In this document: positions 15,449 through 17,783 of the stretch, piece by piece
Position numbering within the stretch: position 1 is the stretch's first letter
Layout of the letters: every line of letters begins with the position of its first letter
Assembly: GCA_902805995.1 (NCBI GenBank)
Contig: CADCUU010000113.1
Span: 1-17,783 of the forward strand
Reading direction: 5' to 3'
DNA: 17,783 nucleotides
From: an uncultured Rubellimicrobium sp.
GTDB taxonomy: Bacteria > Pseudomonadota > Alphaproteobacteria > Rhodobacterales > Rhodobacteraceae
The notes under the pieces: model-generated
Told to the model about the DNA's origin: nothing
Database searches by the model: none
Seen by the model: only the letters and a program-made list of their open reading frames with translations
Translations under genes and position numbers: made by a program

Positions 15449-15482
15449 CCTTTGCGTCAGGGCTGGACCCTTTGTCAGGGTC
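15449..15482. repeat. Short direct repeat overlapping a perfect hairpin
   Basis: CTTTGCGTCAGGG and CTTTGTCAGGG are imperfect direct copies in tandem. The second lies within an inverted repeat GACCCT-TTGTC-AGGGTC (15466-15482) with a perfect 6-bp stem. There is no T tract. It lies about 180 bp beyond the dgt stop and 130 bp upstream of argS. Confidence 0.5.
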
Positions 15483-15659
15483 TCTAACCGTCCGAAGTCG
15501 CCAATCGCGCTGACCGATCGGGCTGACGATCCACAAGATGTCGGACCCTGCCGTGGTGACCTCTTGGCTGAAACGACCGCGCGAAGTGAGCCGTCCCGGA
15601 CGATCCCTGCCCTGCATATCTTGGACGCAACGGGGCGCCGGCCAGGGCCGGGCGCGTGC

Positions 15660-16835
15660 TCAGCCGTCCCGGAGCGCCCGCGTCCGGTCCACCATGTCGC
15701 TTCCCAGGAGGCGCTGGTGTGTCTCGATGGCGAAGCGGTCGGTCATGCCGGCGATGTAGTCGGCGACGATGCGGGCGAGCGCGGTCTCGCTTTCGGCCTC
15801 GGCCACGTCCTTGCGCCACTGCTTGGGCAGTTCGCTCGGGTCGGACATGAAGAGGGGGAAGAGGTCGCGCACCACGCCCGTCACCTCGCGCCGCATCTCC
15901 ACGACCTTGGGGGCGCGGTACATGCGGTGGAATAGGAAGGTTCGCAGGACCTTGAGATCCTCCCAGAGGGCGGGCGTGAAGCGGATGACCATGCGGCCCG
16001 CGAGGCGGATGTCCTCCACGGATTGGGGGTCAAGCTCGGCCAGGGTGCGGCGGGCGAGGGAGATCACGTCCTCCACCAGCACGCCGAAGAAGCGGCGCAG
16101 CGCCTCGTGCCGGCGGCGGTAGTAGTTGAGGCCCGGATACTTGCGGTCCACCTCGGCGAAGTTGTCGCGGAGGATGGGAAGCTCGGCCAACTCGTCGGTG
16201 CTGAACAGCTCCGCCCGGAGGCCGTCGTGCAGGTCGTGGTGGGAATAGGCGATGTCGTCGGCCAGCGCGGCGACCTGCGCCTCGGCGGAGGCGTAGGTTT
16301 CCAGCCTCAGGTCGTGGCGCGCATTGTACTGCTCCAGGGCGTAGGGAGCCGGGCGCGGCACGGGGCCGTTGTGCTTGGCGATGCCTTCAAGCGTTTCCCA
16401 GGTAAGGTTCAGGCCGTCCCATTCGGCGTAGTGGCGTTCGAGGGACGTAACGATGCGGATCGCCTGGGCGTTGTGGTCGAAGCCGCCAAAGGGAGCCATC
16501 AACTCGTTGAGCGCATCCTCCCCCGTATGGCCGAAGGGCGGGTGGCCGAGGTCGTGCGCGAGCGCCTCGGCCTCGGTCAGCTCGGTGTTGAGGCCAAGGG
16601 CCGCCGAGACGGTGCGGGCGACCTGCGCCACCTCGATGGAGTGGGTCAGGCGCGTGCGGAAGTAGTCGCCCTCGTGCTCGATGAAAACCTGCGTCTTGTG
16701 CTTGAGGCGGCGGAAGGCGGAGGCGTGGATGATGCGGTCCCGGTCCCGCTGGAAGGGCGTGCGGAAATGGCTCTCCTCCTCCGGGTAGAGGCGGCCGAGG
16801 CTTTGGGCAGGCAGGCAGGCGTAGGGGGCGTGCAT
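15660..16835 (-). CDS. dgt: dGTPase-like deoxynucleoside triphosphate triphosphohydrolase (HD domain)
   Basis: Hydrolyses dNTPs (dGTP and relatives) to nucleoside plus triphosphate, controlling nucleotide pools. The 391-residue length fits the Dgt-like type-2 subfamily rather than the ~500-residue E. coli Dgt. The N-terminus FRTPFQRDRDRIIHASAFRRL is a family signature. The HD metal site is visible: H65 in RTRLTHSIEVAQV, H94-D95 in ALAHDLGHPPFGHTGE, and the later Asp in ALADDIAYSHHDLHDGL. The start is uncertain by one codon: TTG 16838 is immediately followed by ATG 16835, chosen here; no strong ribosome binding site precedes either. It is divergent from the PBP1A gene. Natural substrate preference cannot be read from the sequence. 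Confidence 0.94.
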   Translation of the reverse strand: MHAPYACLPAQSLGRLYPEEESHFRTPFQRDRDRIIHASAFRRLKHKTQVFIEHEGDYFRTRLTHSIEVAQVARTVSAALGLNTELTEAEALAHDLGHPPFGHTGEDALNELMAPFGGFDHNAQAIRIVTSLERHYAEWDGLNLTWETLEGIAKHNGPVPRPAPYALEQYNARHDLRLETYASAEAQVAALADDIAYSHHDLHDGLRAELFSTDELAELPILRDNFAEVDRKYPGLNYYRRRHEALRRFFGVLVEDVISLARRTLAELDPQSVEDIRLAGRMVIRFTPALWEDLKVLRTFLFHRMYRAPKVVEMRREVTGVVRDLFPLFMSDPSELPKQWRKDVAEAESETALARIVADYIAGMTDRFAIETHQRLLGSDMVDRTRALRDG

Positions 16836-16920
16836 CAAACGGGGATTCCGATGGGCTTTTTCATTGTCTTAACCCGGATCGCGGGGAATGACAGGCCACC
16901 CGCGTGACGTGGCGGCTGCG

Positions 16921-16948
16921 TTGACGGGCCTGGGGCCCCCGCTAGGTA
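16921..16948 (+). promoter_or_regulatory. Candidate sigma70 promoter for the PBP1A gene
   Basis: TTGACG (16921-16926), 16-bp spacer, TAGGTA (16943-16948), in the 159-bp gap between dgt and the penicillin-binding protein. It predicts a leader of about 40 nt before ATG 16995. The -35 is close to consensus. No comparably good pair was found for dgt on the other strand. Confidence 0.42.
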
Positions 16949-16994
16949 CAAACGAGGCCCGAGTTTCCTGGGCGGCAAGGCCCGAGACGTCTGG

Positions 16995-17783
16995 ATGTCC
17001 GCGAACAGCGATCCGCCACCCCACGATCCGGCCATCCCGGCTTCGTCGGCCGATGCTGCGGCCGGGCGGGTGGATGCGGCTGGCCCGGCATCGTCGGGTG
17101 GCCCTTCGGTTGCTGAGGCCGCACCGTCTCAGCCTGGGCCGGATGCGTCGCTGGGCGCGGCGGCGCGGGCGCTGGGCTCGGCGTTGCGGCGGGAAAGCCG
17201 GACGCGTTTTTCGGCGGCGAGGGCCGGGCTTGCCGGGGGGGCTGCGGCGGCCTCGGCCCGGGCGCGAGCGATGCGCGGGGGCACCGCCGGTCCGCAGGAG
17301 GATGCGCCGCCTGCGCCGCCGCGACGCGTTCGTCGGCAGAAAGCGCCGGGGTCCCGCTCTATCCGCTTTGGCTGGCGGCTCTTCATCTGGTCGATCTTCC
17401 TTCTGGTCTTTGCGTCGTCGGCGACGATGGTGGCGGTCTGGCTCGCCATGCGGGACCTGCCGCTTGCCGACGTGCTGCCGCCGCTGGAGGCGCCCAACAT
17501 CTCCGTGGAGACGGCGGATGGTCAGGTGCTGACGACCCAGGGGGCCTATCGCGCGCCTTATGTGGGCCTGGACGAGTTTCCGCCCCATCTGGCGCAGGCC
17601 GTCATGGCCATCGAGGACCGCCGCTTCCGCGAGCATTCGGGCGTGGATTTCCGGGGCATCGCGCGGGCCATGGTGCGCAACGTAAGCGCGGGCGGCGTGG
17701 TGGAGGGGGGCTCCACCCTCACCCAGCAGCTCGTGAAGATCCTGTACCTCGAACCCGAACGGACAATCTCGCGCAAGATGCAG
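16995..17783 (+). CDS. mrcA: Penicillin-binding protein 1A-type peptidoglycan glycosyltransferase (3' end beyond window)
   Basis: 263 codons are visible and open at the right edge. Residues 1-120 form a cytoplasmic tail unusually rich in Ala, Pro, Gly and Arg, ending with basic RRVRRQKAP. One transmembrane anchor follows (about 127-150, WRLFIWSIFLLVFASSATMV). The GT51 transglycosylase domain then begins: AIEDRRFREHSGVDF contains the catalytic Glu at E207, and GGSTLTQQLVK (238-248) is the second signature. It polymerises lipid II in the periplasm. The transpeptidase half expected of a class A PBP is not in the window, so a monofunctional enzyme is not excluded, although the tail and anchor favour class A. 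Start ATG 16995 is preceded only by a weak GAG; later starts would cut into the tail. Confidence 0.88.
   Translation, partial: MSANSDPPPHDPAIPASSADAAAGRVDAAGPASSGGPSVAEAAPSQPGPDASLGAAARALGSALRRESRTRFSAARAGLAGGAAAASARARAMRGGTAGPQEDAPPAPPRRVRRQKAPGSRSIRFGWRLFIWSIFLLVFASSATMVAVWLAMRDLPLADVLPPLEAPNISVETADGQVLTTQGAYRAPYVGLDEFPPHLAQAVMAIEDRRFREHSGVDFRGIARAMVRNVSAGGVVEGGSTLTQQLVKILYLEPERTISRKMQ

Larger units (their letters stand above)
15334..15659. other. 326-bp spacer between argS and dgt
   Basis: No gene seen; short open frames on both strands lack ribosome binding sites and resemble nothing known. It should contain the argS promoter and the end of the dgt transcript. Two notable elements lie inside and are listed separately: a CtrA-like box near 15383-15398 and a repeat/hairpin at 15449-15482. 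Confidence 0.6.

Noticed and set aside
1..17783. CRISPR arrays, insertion sequences, prophage or defence genes
   Set aside because: No regularly spaced repeats, transposase, integrase, capsid or defence-type domains were found on either strand.

Overview
The window looks like a chromosomal segment of a high-GC alphaproteobacterium, most likely of the Rhodobacterales (Roseobacter/Rhodobacter lineage). The basis is the gene order rpmF-plsX-fabH-ihfA-merR-tRNA-Pro, a second cluster argS-SPOR protein-nagZ-scpA-scpB, the long (~356-residue) form of dCTP deaminase, and strong GC bias. Nearly everything is housekeeping. I found no convincing undescribed multi-gene system and have not forced one.

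Layout. 1-1817 (-): Uup-type ABC-F ATPase, cut by the left edge. 1849-2571 (-): OlsB-like GNAT acyltransferase reading frame interrupted by one in-frame amber codon, missed by ordinary ORF calling. 2654-3073 (+): msrB. A strong GC hairpin at 3092-3121 separates it from the convergent BamE/SmpA-type lipoprotein (3123-3575, -). A divergent promoter region follows, then yceD (DUF177). After a 468-bp spacer come rpmF, plsX and fabH, a spacer with a good promoter candidate, then ihfA, a MerR-type regulator and tRNA-Pro(GGG). A 621-bp spacer without a clear gene follows the tRNA. Long-form dcd (+) ends convergently on scpB; its stop codon and that of scpB share one CTAG. On the minus strand argS, the SPOR protein, nagZ, scpA and scpB run in one direction, and the last four genes are joined by overlapping start/stop codons. 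Upstream of argS lie a 326-bp spacer and dgt (-). A divergent PBP1A-type gene (+) runs off the right edge.

How the genes work together. YceD, L32, PlsX and FabH link ribosome assembly to the start of phospholipid and fatty-acid synthesis, a conserved bacterial association. IHF-alpha and the MerR regulator follow from a probable own promoter. The SPOR-NagZ-ScpA-ScpB block couples a septal peptidoglycan-binding protein and a muropeptide-recycling glycosidase to the SMC-associated chromosome segregation proteins. Dcd and Dgt both act on dNTP pools and flank this block. BamE-like protein and PBP1A serve the envelope.

The points most worth a second look are the amber-interrupted acyltransferase, the lower-GC spacer after tRNA-Pro, a CtrA-like box upstream of argS, and possible leaderless transcription of the ABC-F gene. 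Promoter and operator calls are by eye and remain tentative.
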